Shown piece after piece: positions 55,101 through 63,809 of a DNA stretch of 64,000 bases. The notes under the pieces are model-generated. The model was not told the DNA's origin. It saw only the letters and a program-made list of their open reading frames with translations, and searched no databases. The position numbers and the translations under genes are program-made. Position 1 is the first letter of the stretch; each line of letters opens with the position of its first letter. The stretch is from Anseranas semipalmata (taxonomy: Eukaryota > Chordata > Aves > Anseriformes > Anseranatidae), in assembly GCA_013399115.1 (NCBI GenBank), contig VXAA01006450.1, positions 26,335 to 90,334 of the forward strand, in the 5' to 3' direction.

Positions 55101-58100
55101 GTTCAGTGCATCACTCGTATTTTCTGCCTCTGCAGTTAGAATAATTTGTAATCATCATTTTAAATTTAATATGCAAAAATGAGTGGTTGTGCAACTGATT
55201 TTTCTCATTGTGGCATGTATATGGGTGTTAGTGGGTCATCATCTGTAGTAGCATAGTAGGAGTACCTGTCTGAAAGTCTTTTCTGTCAGTTTGAATTAAA
55301 TTTCTTGTTTTACTTTTCCTTTTAATTAAATAGTTTTTAGCTAAATGATGTATTGGTTGCTTTAAAATAGAAAATTGCACAAATATCATTCACTGAAATG
55401 CCAATTTTTTTTTTACTTCTCTCCATTTCCTTTCAATATTTCTCACAGAAAAAAAAAAAAAAAAAAACTTTGTTGCATGTCCACTAATTATAGATTCAAT
55501 CACACAGGATCTGGAAAATCATACACAATGATGGGTACGGCCGACCAGCCTGGATTAATCCCTAGACTTTGCAGTGGACTCTTTGAAAGAGCACAGAAAG
55601 AGGAAAATGAAGAGCAGAGTTTCAAAGTAGAAGTATCCTACATGGAGATATACAACGAGAAAGTTAGAGATCTTCTTGACCCAAAAGGGTGAGCAATGTG
55701 TGTGTGAACAGCACTGTAATATGTTGCCATATGCTTTCTTTCCCCATATCAGTTTGCTGTAATGGATCCCCTCTAAGGCATTTCGGTAGGATGGTTTTCT
55801 TTTCTTCCTGATCTCAGTGTCCTTTTATTTTAAGTCAAAATAAAGTAGTAAGACTGAAAGCTTGGAGTAAATTCCCCTTAATGCCAGCTTTTATGTAGTG
55901 ACAAAAATGTCTATGTCGGCATTGTACATGTAGACATAAGGCTTTTTAGTCTGCGTTATAGTCCTTGTTCTTTATTATGGTAACTGTAAGACCATCATGT
56001 TTGAGATCTGCCAGTGAGAAAATAATTTTCTGTAAATGTTGTCTTACATCAGTCATATGCTTATAAACTTTTTTTTTTCCAACCAGAAGCCGTCAGTCAT
56101 TAAAAGTTAGAGAACACAGTGTTTATGGTCCTTACGTAGATGGGCTATCCAAACTAGCTGTTGCTAGCTACAAGGTAAGGATCAGTTTTGTGAAGGGCTT
56201 GTGTTGACATCCTATACACCGGGGTACTTTCCCGTAAGCAGGACAACATTATTAACCTACTCCTGATTGCTGTGGCAGTAATGTGGATGTTAGCGCAGGA
56301 GAGCTGTACGATTGCTGTATTGTGATCACTGGGGAAAACAGAGTTAATAGCAGAAACTCATCTTCATCCTGTACTATTCAGTAAGTCCGACAGTGGTTCA
56401 ACTATTTAATGAAGCAGCTTTCCTCCCAAACATAAGATGAGTCTGTAGCCATGAGAAACAGTGTTCAGTGATTAATTACAGAACCAGCAGTTCGCAGAGA
56501 CAGGCTCTCAGTACCACACCTTGTCACTTTTTGGCAGTCTTGCTATTGTCTGGTAATTTCACCTACAAGTAGCACACAAGCACACTGGAAACAAAAACAA
56601 ATGGTAGTTTATGGGACAGATACTTGATAACATTGCCTGAAACTTGCTTATTGGGGAGTCCTATGGTCAACTGGATACGAAGCATATATACATACATACA
56701 TACACACATATGTATATATGTATGTAGGGCATTTGCAAAATGCCCTAATTTTTAAGTAGTATTGATGTACTGTGGGAGAAATTAGTAAATGTGGAATGGA
56801 GTTCTGTCATCTTTAGCAAAACATGAAATCAGTGGAGTCCTTCGTGTATTTATCTCTCCATCTTTGGTGGTTTCTGTTAATAAAAGACATGTTGCATGCA
56901 TTTCCATTGTGCGTTGCCCAGCAGCTTTGCATAATTCAGTATACAGAGTTAGAGTGGTCTGTGGCGTGCTTTTGTTTAATTGGTTTTGGTTTTCTTTAGC
57001 ATCATCTAGCTTGATGAGTAAATAAAGTTGAGTCCAGGGCTCTGAAGTTTTAACTATTTTACAGGATTGCTGTAAAACACTGAAGCAGGGGAGCTGCATA
57101 TCTCTCAAGTATCACAACATATCAGAGGGCTTTATAAGCTTTTATATGCAAGAGGAACATAATGACCCATTCCGCAGTGATTCTGTTATATAAAACAAGT
57201 CTTGTGTCGGTATTATAGTTTTCAGGAATATGTTTGACAATAGAGACTAAAATGTTGCAGTGTTCAAACATGAACTGCTGCTTCCTCACATTTTTCTTTG
57301 CTTTCAAGTATTTTTATGTGCAGCCAGGTGTGTTAGTTTTGTTGATAATTTAATAGCCAGGCAGAGGTAATGGATGAATAGGCATGTAACAACATTGTTT
57401 AATTCCTAGTCTGTGAAGGGAAGATCACAATATTTTGTTCTCACGCTTTATGAATAAACAGTGGGAAACTTGGTGGAAAATACTTGCTGTTTTTTACCAA
57501 AATGAGATTGTTTCAGTAGATAATTGAAAAGAATGATAATGCAGATATGCTTATGGCTGTGAAAATTGTATCTAGGACATCGAGTCCTTGATGTCTGAGG
57601 GCAACAAGTCTCGCACAGTGGCTGCAACCAACATGAATGAGGAGAGCAGTCGGTCCCATGCAGTCTTCAAGATTATCCTCACCCACACACTCTATGATGT
57701 ACAATCAGGGGTAAGTAAAACAAGTTACAAAGTCCAAACATTAAGCTCGGATGCATGTCTCTTGCTTTAATTTATTTCATAGACTCATAGAAATGCTGGG
57801 TAGAAGGGGCCTCAGGAGGTCTTTTGCCTACAGTGTCCTGCTCATGTGCACAGCTAGCACTGGACCGGTTAGCTGTGACCTTGTCTAGCAGAGTCCTTGT
57901 AATGCTCAAGTGCTGGTGCCCAAATGTAGGGAAATCAATTTTAATAGGTGAGTGAAATGCGTGCTTTGAAAAGGAAAGTAAAAATGCAGGTCCAAAGTTG
58001 CAGCACACCTGCTGGAGGGTGAAGGAAGCACCTCCTAATTCTAGAATCTAAACTAAAGAAACTTATTTTTAAGCAACAGTTTGTAGTACTGACTTGGAGG

Positions 58101-60405
58101 AGAAAGTAAAGACGTAATATTTAGATGGAAGATTGAATTACATGAAGAACATCTGAGTGTACATCTGGTAATCTCCTTCAAAGGTTTATTTGATGCAAAT
58201 ACATATAAACGATCAACTTCATAAACCAAAACTCTTGCTCATTTCAAAGTTTTTTGCTTTGTACCCCATTCATTTAATATTTTTAAGTACGTTAAATATT
58301 AAAAAGATATGAAAGTGTTTTTCTTTACATTTCCTTATATATAAATTTTCCTTGGAGGGGGGTGTGAAATACATTTATATGTTAATATTATTTAGTCCCT
58401 CACAGAAAATGGCAGTAAACTAAAATTGAAATAGATCTCTGATACCAAAAGTCCTAAGTTTGTGCTCAGACAATTCTTTAAAGTCTCCAAAGCCTTGAAG
58501 AAATGTTGAATATTCCTGGCGCAAATATAAGGCTTGCATGTGTTTAATTATTGAATGCATTATAAAGCATAGTAAGCAGTTGGATTTTTTTCCCCTCCTC
58601 ACCTCTCAGTCTGCACCGATCTTATCCAGACAATTCTCTTTGTTCCCTATTTGGATTTTTTTCCCATTTGCACTTCAAATCAGCAGTCAAACTATGCTAA
58701 ACTCCTTGGCTTGCCATAATTTGTCATTCTGCTTTTCCTGTGGCTGTGCTGCATACTTAACTTTTTGTGGTCAGCCTGGATGCAAAGTGGTAATTTTGAT
58801 TTTCTTTTCTGGGTCGTGCAGCGTCCACTGTGTGAGTTTCTGGAATAGATTTCTCAAGGTTCCTGTCTGCTGGTCCTTTCAGTCCTGGAAATGACCATTT
58901 CAGAATGGCCTGATGATTATATAGTATTATGAGAGTCTTAGAGTAACGTTTTTGAAAGCATATTGATTCTAATTATCCTGTCTGTTTAGGAGAATGTAGC
59001 ACTTTGCAACTGTGATGCTGATATTCTTAAGTCATAGATGCTGCAGAAAAGCGTGATGTAAGCAAGCTGTTCTCAAAGACAGTGTTAGCTCTTCAACTGC
59101 ATATTGACATATGAAATTTATGGAGTGTTTCAGAATGTCATTTTGGGTCAAGTGAGGTAATTAGCAAGAATTACAAGGAAAAATGGGGATTTGTTACAAA
59201 ATCTGTGTTACAGGATTGAAATACCCACATAGCTTGGATTTCTTTCTCAGAAGCTGTTAAGGATATAGGAGACTTCTGCAATTGTAATCATTTTCATAAA
59301 TTATAACATGCTTCTTGTCATATTCCTACTTGCTGAAAAACAGATATGAAACCTGGTATAGAATTTGAGATTTTTAAGAAGCTGTTTTCAGGATGATAAA
59401 ACAAAGGCAGAGACTGCAGACCCTGTGTCGTCTTATGTGACTCCTTGGCCTGTATTCTCTCTGCATTTGTTCTTGCTTGAATATTTGACTAATGTGTCCC
59501 ATGTTCCGCTCCTATGGAGATTGCTGGGATATCTTGAAGATACCAGTGTATCTGACTTCACTTCAAATCCTCGTGTTGTTTCTGCAGCAGCAGCTAGGGA
59601 ATTAACACAGAATATTGTTCAAGCTGTAACAAGTCTACACCAAGAAATGCAGCTTGATTTTTGTTTGAAAATCTGTCAAACTATGTAACTTGGTTTAAGT
59701 GATAAATTAATGGTTGCTCTTCTCTGGTTTCTTTTGCAGACATCAGGTGAGAAGGTGGGCAAGTTGAGTCTGGTGGACTTAGCAGGTAGTGAAAGGGCAA
59801 CTAAGACTGGTGCTGCGGGAGACAGGTTGAAAGAAGGAAGCAACATTAACAAGTAAGACCCAGTGATTATTTCTTTTCCTTTTTTCATCAGTATGATCAT
59901 GACTGCTAAATACAGTATACTTCTGAAATGGGATAAAAGCAGTCTAAGCTTTTATAACCAGTTTTCTTCTTTGCCTCTCTCTACTTTTCCTTCTGACATT
60001 CAGAATTCTTAGATGTTTGAATGAGATCTCTCCTATTTAAAATGGATGGCATTTCTCTTTCTGTACTTGTGTTCTTGCAGCTACCACATAATTGCCTTGT
60101 GGAGATGTGATTCTTAAGGCTGAAAACACACACTGAAAACGAGCAGTAGAGCTTCTGTGAGGAAAGAATGATCGAAACTGTACCAGGAGCTTTTTCATTG
60201 GAACTCAATTTTTGAGAGAAAGCGGCTGTCTAAATATGCATTTGACCTATGAATATTCACGCTTGTTAATGGCTGCTTATGTTCTTGGTGCAGATCCCTC
60301 ACAACTCTTGGTCTGGTTATTTCTGCCCTGGCAGATCAGGCTGCTGGCAAGAACAAGAACAAATTTGTTCCTTATCGTGATTCTGTGCTCACTTGGTTAC
60401 TTAAA
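10061..60405 (+). CDS. KIF13B: KIF13B kinesin-3 motor, partial gene (coding exons 2-10, spliced)
   Basis: Nine exons joined in one frame encode roughly residues 19-315 of a kinesin motor domain. The family walks toward microtubule plus ends using ATP. KIF13B carries PIP3 vesicles and MAGUK (DLG1) cargo and helps set neuronal polarity; this is established knowledge of mammalian orthologues. Seen here: P-loop GQTGSGKS across exons 5/6, switch I NEESSRSH, switch II DLAGSE and the VPYRDSVLT segment. KIF13B rather than KIF13A is called because [33 protein letters not shown] and [13 protein letters not shown] match the KIF13B form; KIF13A differs at these sites (from memory). All introns begin GT and end AG, and phases agree throughout. 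The start codon, motor C-terminus, FHA, stalk and CAP-Gly parts lie outside the window. No frameshift or stop was found in any exon. Confidence 0.95.
12090..12545 (+). mobile_element. CR1 LINE, 3' end, interrupted by assembly gap
   Basis: Bases up to the gap translate as [15 protein letters not shown]...[19 protein letters not shown], the C-terminal part of the CR1 reverse transcriptase ORF. After the gap, the sequence reads ttggactaggtgatcttgg...tcttccaacctaaatgattc and ends in tandem ATTCTGTG octamers, the CR1 3' terminus. It is a 5'-truncated copy in the same orientation as KIF13B, as is usual for CR1. The sequence before the gap is close to the remembered consensus, suggesting a fairly young copy. 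Confidence 0.93.
12219..12474. other. Assembly gap (256 Ns)
   Basis: A run of 256 undetermined bases inside the CR1 element. The 133-codon ORF that spans it is an artefact of translating Ns. Confidence 1.
14528..14551. repeat. C15-T9 homopolymer tract
   Basis: Fifteen Cs directly followed by nine Ts: a pure pyrimidine tract prone to length variation. Confidence 0.95.
15391..15611. promoter_or_regulatory. CpG-dense pocket in intron 2
   Basis: About twenty CpGs by eye in 220 bases, including the palindrome GCGATCGC and the run ctcgcgcggctcg, inside otherwise CpG-poor AT-rich intron. This suggests an unmethylated regulatory element or an alternative promoter. Function is inferred only. Confidence 0.35.
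18675..18703. repeat. Interrupted A-rich tract
   Basis: A runs broken by single Gs. Confidence 0.85.
20350..20394. repeat. (TTA)n microsatellite
   Basis: Mostly perfect TTA/ATT trinucleotides with a few interruptions. Confidence 0.92.
23100..23222 (-). mobile_element. CR1 3' fragment
   Basis: Antisense CR1 signature: gaggttggcagggacctctg, gaggtcatctggtccaaccg, and gaccatgtccagatggcttc followed by tgaatacctccaagg. The terminal octamer repeat is missing. Confidence 0.9.
34268..34286. repeat. T19 run
   Basis: A run of nineteen Ts followed by ccag, so it also resembles a splice acceptor; no exon follows. Confidence 0.9.
37728..37746. repeat. T19 run
   Basis: A run of nineteen Ts within intron 2. 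Confidence 0.9.
39680..39772 (-). mobile_element. CR1 3' fragment
   Basis: It starts with tcatagaatcatagaggctt, the antisense octamer tail. It continues gttgaaagggaccttaaaga and ccactcccctgccatgggca, matching the 3' end of a CR1 subfamily in antisense. Confidence 0.9.
41821..41858. repeat. (GTTT)n microsatellite
   Basis: About six GTTT units flanked by T runs. Confidence 0.93.
43930..44045. promoter_or_regulatory. CpG-dense pocket in intron 2
   Basis: About eleven CpGs by eye in ~115 bases (for example caacgcgtccgtacacacgc), well above the surrounding intron. A possible enhancer. Confidence 0.25.
46283..46345 (-). mobile_element. Short CR1 3' fragment
   Basis: The run cagaatcacaaaatggttga followed by ggttggaaaggacctctgga is the antisense CR1 3' end. 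Similarity fades after about 60 bases. Confidence 0.85.
48170..48360. promoter_or_regulatory. CpG-dense pocket in intron 2
   Basis: More than a dozen CpGs by eye, including atcggcggcgg. It lies 2.5 kb before the microexon. A possible intronic regulatory element. Confidence 0.25.
50845..50863 (+). promoter_or_regulatory. Hairpin-embedded tandem-AG 3' splice site of the microexon
   Basis: The bases ctgctgct-ggg-agcagcag form a perfect 8-bp stem with a 3-base loop. The stem ends exactly at the acceptor. Three AGs (ending at 50857, 50860 and 50863) lie on its 3' arm. Use of 50863 gives RTHPK; the upstream AGs would add one or two residues in frame. A pyrimidine-rich tract from about 50782 precedes it. 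That the stem controls splicing is inference. Confidence 0.55.
50864..50876 (+). CDS. KIF13B: KIF13B coding exon 3, 13-nt microexon (about residues 50-54)
   Basis: The exon is GACCCACCCCAAG, preceded by a pyrimidine-rich tract ending in cag and followed by the strong donor gtaagg. Exon 2 ends AG (phase 2) and exon 4 starts in phase 0, so a linking exon must be 3n+1 long; 13 fits. The spliced reading is R-T-H-P-K. Human KIF13B, as I recall it, has R-G-Q-P-K here, so length and the P-K ending agree. It is too short for ORF or similarity search. It was placed by phase, length, splice signals and the conserved PK. Another microexon elsewhere in the long intron cannot be fully excluded. Confidence 0.78.
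50877..52967 (+). other. KIF13B: KIF13B intron 3
   Basis: This 2.1-kb AT-rich intron lies between the microexon and exon 4. Donor gtaagg, acceptor ttttctacag. I see no gene or clear repeat in it beyond short A and T runs. Confidence 0.78.
52968..53028 (+). CDS. KIF13B: KIF13B coding exon 4 (about residues 55-75)
   Basis: This 61-bp exon has acceptor ttttctacag and donor gtaata. It reads [20 protein letters not shown] plus the first base of a Gly codon. The FAYDHCFWS stretch is the kinesin-3 version of the conserved F-x-F/Y-D motif before the nucleotide-binding loop. Confidence 0.96.
53029..54747 (+). other. KIF13B: KIF13B intron 4
   Basis: This 1.7-kb intron is AT-rich unique sequence. The only repeat hint is a short cacagaatcacagaatc stretch near 53716, typical of the end of an antisense CR1. 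Confidence 0.9.
53713..53760 (-). mobile_element. Possible CR1 tail remnant
   Basis: tcacagaatcacagaatcct matches the antisense CR1 octamer tail, but the following bases only loosely match CR1. Confidence 0.45.
54748..54840 (+). CDS. KIF13B: KIF13B coding exon 5, first half of P-loop (about residues 75-106)
   Basis: This 93-bp exon has acceptor ttcttag and donor gtaagt. It reads [20 protein letters not shown] and then [12 protein letters not shown]. The last Gly codon is split after its first base. GQTG is the first half of the Walker A (P-loop) motif that holds the ATP phosphates; the second half is in the next exon. Confidence 0.97.
54841..55507 (+). other. KIF13B: KIF13B intron 5, splitting the P-loop
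   Basis: This 667-bp intron (phase 1) sits inside the Walker A motif, between GQTG and SGKS. Its 3' end contains a 19-base A run at 55449-55467 and a possible branch site ctaat near 55484. Extra AG dinucleotides at 55447-55448 and 55492-55493 lie before the true acceptor. Confidence 0.93.
55449..55467. repeat. A19 run near the exon 6 acceptor
   Basis: Nineteen As ending 40 bases before the exon start, taking the place where a pyrimidine tract might be expected to begin. Confidence 0.95.
55508..55688 (+). CDS. KIF13B: KIF13B coding exon 6, second half of P-loop (about residues 106-166)
   Basis: This 181-bp exon begins [20 protein letters not shown], completing the P-loop with its catalytic Lys and Ser. 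It continues through [18 protein letters not shown] to [20 protein letters not shown], the highly conserved SYMEIYNE and DLL elements of kinesin-3 motors. Donor is gtgagc. The acceptor cacacag is weak: the 60 bases before it hold a 19-base A run and little pyrimidine. Skipping this 181-bp exon would remove the P-loop lysine and shift the frame. Confidence 0.97.
55689..56086 (+). other. KIF13B: KIF13B intron 6
   Basis: A short 398-bp intron with donor gtgagc and a strong T-rich tract before aaccag. Nothing else is seen in it. Confidence 0.93.
56087..56174 (+). CDS. KIF13B: KIF13B coding exon 7 (about residues 166-195)
   Basis: This 88-bp exon has a strong pyrimidine tract before aaccag and donor gtaagg. 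It reads [20 protein letters not shown] and then SKLAVASYK. The VREH...GPYVDGL segment is a kinesin-3 signature leading into the helix before switch I. VYGPY has Tyr where I recall Leu in mammals (VLGPY), which is probably a lineage difference. Confidence 0.96.
56175..57575 (+). other. KIF13B: KIF13B intron 7
   Basis: A 1.4-kb intron. It contains a TACA/TATG alternating repeat (56683-56725) next to a perfect short hairpin (56725-56747). Otherwise AT-rich unique sequence. Confidence 0.93.
56683..56725. repeat. TACA/TATG alternating repeat
   Basis: TACA units run into TATG/TATA units. The two halves are partly complementary, so the tract could fold on itself. Confidence 0.85.
57576..57710 (+). 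CDS. KIF13B: KIF13B coding exon 8, switch I (about residues 196-240)
   Basis: This 135-bp exon has phase 0 at both ends, acceptor gtatctag and donor gtaagt. It reads [20 protein letters not shown] and then [20 protein letters not shown], ending [13 protein letters not shown] is the switch I motif that senses the ATP gamma-phosphate. Being 45 whole codons, its loss would keep frame but destroy ATPase function. Confidence 0.97.
57711..59739 (+). other. KIF13B: KIF13B intron 8
   Basis: A 2.0-kb phase-0 intron. An old antisense CR1 fragment lies near its 5' end (about 57777-57920). A 107-codon ORF (59365-59688) ends 51 bases before exon 9; I do not recognise its product. Confidence 0.93.
57777..57920 (-). 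mobile_element. Old CR1 3' fragment
   Basis: tcatagactcatagaaatgc, then gaaggggcctcaggaggtct, and later gaccttgtctagcagagtcc match a diverged antisense CR1 3' region. Confidence 0.82.
59740..59852 (+). CDS. KIF13B: KIF13B coding exon 9, switch II (about residues 241-278)
   Basis: This 113-bp exon has acceptor cttttgcag and donor gtaaga, and ends with two bases of a split Lys codon. It reads [20 protein letters not shown] and then [23 protein letters not shown] is the switch II motif that links ATP hydrolysis to the microtubule-binding surface. Confidence 0.97.
59853..60293 (+). other. KIF13B: KIF13B intron 9
   Basis: A 441-bp intron with donor gtaaga and acceptor ggtgcag. No repeat or other feature is seen in it. 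Confidence 0.93.
60294..60405 (+). CDS. KIF13B: KIF13B coding exon 10, microtubule-binding helix region (about residues 278-315)
   Basis: This 112-bp exon has acceptor ggtgcag and donor gtaagt. Its first base completes the Lys codon. It reads [20 protein letters not shown] and then [17 protein letters not shown]. The alpha-4/loop-12/alpha-5 region is the main microtubule contact, and the lysine-rich KNKNK corresponds to the kinesin-3 K-loop area. The next exon (human DSLGGNSK...) was sought up to base 64000 and not found, so it lies beyond the window. Confidence 0.96.
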
Positions 60406-60640
60406 GTAAGTACTCTGATCTTTTGGTTTTTAAAAGAGAAATAAGAAGGAGGAAAGGGGGAGAAGAGTCCCATTCAGTGAAATAAACACTGTTCTTTTGC
60501 CTCATTTTCTGGTTTTTATGTTAACCATAGTTGTCTTTGGAAAATTAACTGGATGGAAGCCATTAGTATCTCCACAGACTAAGTATATTCTTTGTCTTCT
60601 GCTGACCTGTAATGGCCTAAAGAATAAGGAACTTTTGTGG

Positions 60641-60670
60641 GTTTTTTTTTGTTTGTTTGTTTGTTTTTTG
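60641..60670. repeat. (GTTT)n microsatellite
   Basis: GTTT units flanked by T runs. Confidence 0.9.
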
Positions 60671-62565
60671 AAAACATTATCTTTTCTGGGTCAGTCCACA
60701 TACAGCTTCACACAGAACCTTGGGGCTGATTTAATTTTGTTATTACCACATGTAACTGAATTTTACATGCTGGCATGGTTGGCTTTGAAGATTTTGATTA
60801 AGACTATTAGCTTTTTCCTAATTGTCTAATATATTTGCTAATACTCTGCTTTTGTCAGCAGAGTATAATTGCAGAGCATTATCCCAGTTACAGTCTAAGG
60901 AACAGGTCAGAAGAGATTGTGCATCATATTCATCTGAAATGAGCAGTTAAATCAATTTCTGTACTGTGTAGGACTCTATTTGATATTTTCGGGGAAAAAA
61001 AGAGCCTTTATTGTGATGACCCTTGAACTAAGATCTGTAAGGTCTAAATGAAAAACAGAATTGTTAAATATGAGTCTTACATATGTCAAATTATAAGGCA
61101 AGCTCTTTTTGTTGTTGTTCTTCCCACGTCCTACATACTTATCAAGTTTCCTTCTGCTCCTTGTGCTCTGTGTTATTGTTATCAAGGAGCAACGAAGATA
61201 TTTGTTAGTAGAAGGATAAAATCTGAGAAGAAATTGATTTTTGGTATCACTAGTCTTTTCTCTCACTATGTAGGTGATCTGGCTAGATTTTTTTCTTCTT
61301 GAATACTGTGCTTTGCTTCTCCACCCATTCTTAATGAACCTTTTCAAGCCTTTTAGCCTTACTACTATGAAATGATTTATCTATTCTCCCCAGTGTAATC
61401 ATCACAGATGTACTGGACATAAATAGTACAGTTGAGGGCTGTCTAAAAATCAGATGTTATAACAGAAATAGTGTGTATTCTTTTCTACAGTAAAATAAAT
61501 CTCATTTCATAGTTTCTTGCCCTAAGACTTCATTAGTGTTTAAATATACTTCTGCATGGTTTTTTTTTGCCTTTATACATTTGTGTGTTTAAAAAAAAAA
61601 AAAACTCTAATTAAACAAGTGCTTTTGGCTCTCTGCAAAGATGTGAACATCACCATCCAGTTTTCTTCAGTGCACTCCAGTGGCATGTGTGCTTAGGAAC
61701 CCAATGCGGCTGTAACAGTCTGAGCAAGCAGGCGTGGAAACTTTTCTAACGGATTTCTAGCATTGTTGCTGGAATTAGTTATGCTGTTCCATTTCTAAAC
61801 AAATCCAGCAAGCAGACTGAAATTCCTGTTTAGCACCTGTCTGATGCATTGTAGCTATGATGACGATGGCCGTACACAGCACAGGCTTTGGCTCATAAAC
61901 AGAGGCACACTTTTGTTCTGCCTTCTTTCAGGCGAACCTTCTTTGTGTTTTTAACATCCAGCTATATTAAGTGCAAACAAAAGGTTTGGGGCTTTAGGAT
62001 TTTTTTTTTTTTTAACAAACAAGCTCATTGAAGAGACTCTGTTTTGAAAGATGAGATTTTAACAATTATTAATTAAAGATCAAAGGAAGGATTTAAAGTT
62101 TAAAGCAACTTGTTTTGTAGAAGCTATGAGATGGTGGGCTGTCTTTTTATTTTTTGCCCTTTTTAATAGCTTCCAACTTTTAATTATGATGCCTAAGTGG
62201 AGTAAATGTGTTCTAACACAAGGAATATCTGTCAGATAGAGTCTCCACAAATCTGAGAAATGTGTAGAGTTCAGGAGACCTTAAGATCTAACACTTCACG
62301 TTCAATTTTGTTGAGGATCTCTAGACAAAAGTACCAGGTGAAAAACCATTATTGCAAGAAGAGGCTTGAAGAGTGGCATCATGTTACATGTGGCAAGCAA
62401 AATAGCTTATCAGCTCTGTAGCCTCTTAGTTTTACGGAATTGAGTTGGCATGAACCTCTTGTTTCCCCAATTTGCTCAGACGCCCTACATATTTTACTGA
62501 TGGCTGCTGTTAAAAATATAATTTCTAATCTTTACATTTTATGTTGTTTTCACAGTAATCTTGAT

Positions 62566-62631
62566 GCTAAAGACTGGGCTAGCTTAGCTTTAGAAATAGC
62601 TAAAGACTGGGCTAGCTTGGCTTTAGAAATC
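62566..62631. repeat. 33-bp tandem duplication, two copies
   Basis: 62566-62598 and 62599-62631 are the same 33-bp unit (starting gctaaagactgggctagctt) with two mismatches. A partial third start (gctaaa) follows. Confidence 0.97.
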
Positions 62632-63766
62632 GCTAAACTTACTTATTTCCATTCTGTCTCTGTTTCTATGGCATGCAAGGCCAGTCTTTCCAGCGTAATT
62701 TGCAGATGCTGTCTTCACTAATGAGAAACTGGTTTACTATTTGTCTACCTTTCTTGCTTAATGTTAAAGAAACCAAAGAAATCAGAACTTTATCACACAG
62801 TCTGGCATTGGGCTTGAAAAGCCACAATACAAGAGGAACTTTACCCAACTTATAATGGGTGTATTGTGAATTACGGTGTATCACTGTAACAGCATTCTCA
62901 GCTGCCTATATAGTGGAGTTGTGATTCAGATGGTGAATTAATCCTGTTTTGGAGCTAATTAGTGCAGTGGACGGAGGTTCCCAAAGTGCAAAGCTTTATC
63001 TGGAAGCAGAGTACCTGGCCAGCTCCCCAGTAGCTTCATCTTTTTACGCAGAACAAGGATTGGAGTTGCACAGTGCCATTTCTAATTTTTAGAAGCTGTT
63101 GACGGATTGAAGAAAAGTCCTGGCTTCTGTAGAGACAGAAATCCCCACTGAATGAGTCATGCGCTCTTGTTAGGCTTTTTAAAGTTTTCAGTAGATGCTT
63201 TGGAAAAACATTTCTGTGTTACAGAGTGGATTCTCTCAAGCCATGCATTTGTTAAAGTAAATACTGGTTGTTCCTCATGCGAAAAATGCAGGGAGCAGAC
63301 AGAAGGCAGTTCTTTCTGCTTGACCTCTTTATAAATACTGTTACCTGTGAGTCCTAGCCATGCTAGTATACCTCACTGTGCTGAACACTGTGCAAATGGA
63401 TTTATATTCCCCACCCAAAGAGCTGACAGCCCCTTTGCATGGCCAGAGACAGCAGAGTGTTACCAGTGCAGCAGCAAAGCAGCACCAGTCTGTGTGGCCA
63501 ATGCTTGTCTGACCACTGAAGCGGCCAGACTGCTGTCAAATAGTTTTAGGCATCATGCAGCGAAAAAGAGAGTCTTAACGAAATACTTAAAGGGGCGTTT
63601 TAATGATTGCTAGGGAAAGCTGTGTGTTTGCTTTGTAATTGAAATGGTTAGACAAGCAAGCTAATGTAGTCAGATTGCTCTAATGGCAATGCATGACCTA
63701 GATTTCATGGGTTACTGAAGATGAAAGTTAATAGTGTGCTTCTTCTCCAAAAAGGATATCAGGTAC

Positions 63767-63809
63767 AAAAAAAAAAAAAAAAAAAAAAAGAAAAGAAAAA
63801 AAAAAAAAA
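63767..63809. repeat. Interrupted poly(A) tract
   Basis: Forty-three bases of A broken by two Gs. It could be a simple repeat or an old retroposon tail; no element is recognised next to it. Confidence 0.9.

Noticed and set aside
55375..55692. 105-codon ORF starting MHKYHSL
   Set aside because: Its second half is KIF13B exon 6. The first half is intron read-through, including the A19 run as a lysine stretch.
57588..57770. 60-codon ORF starting [11 protein letters not shown]
   Set aside because: It is KIF13B exon 8 read from an internal Met one frame off at the start and running into the intron, not a separate gene.
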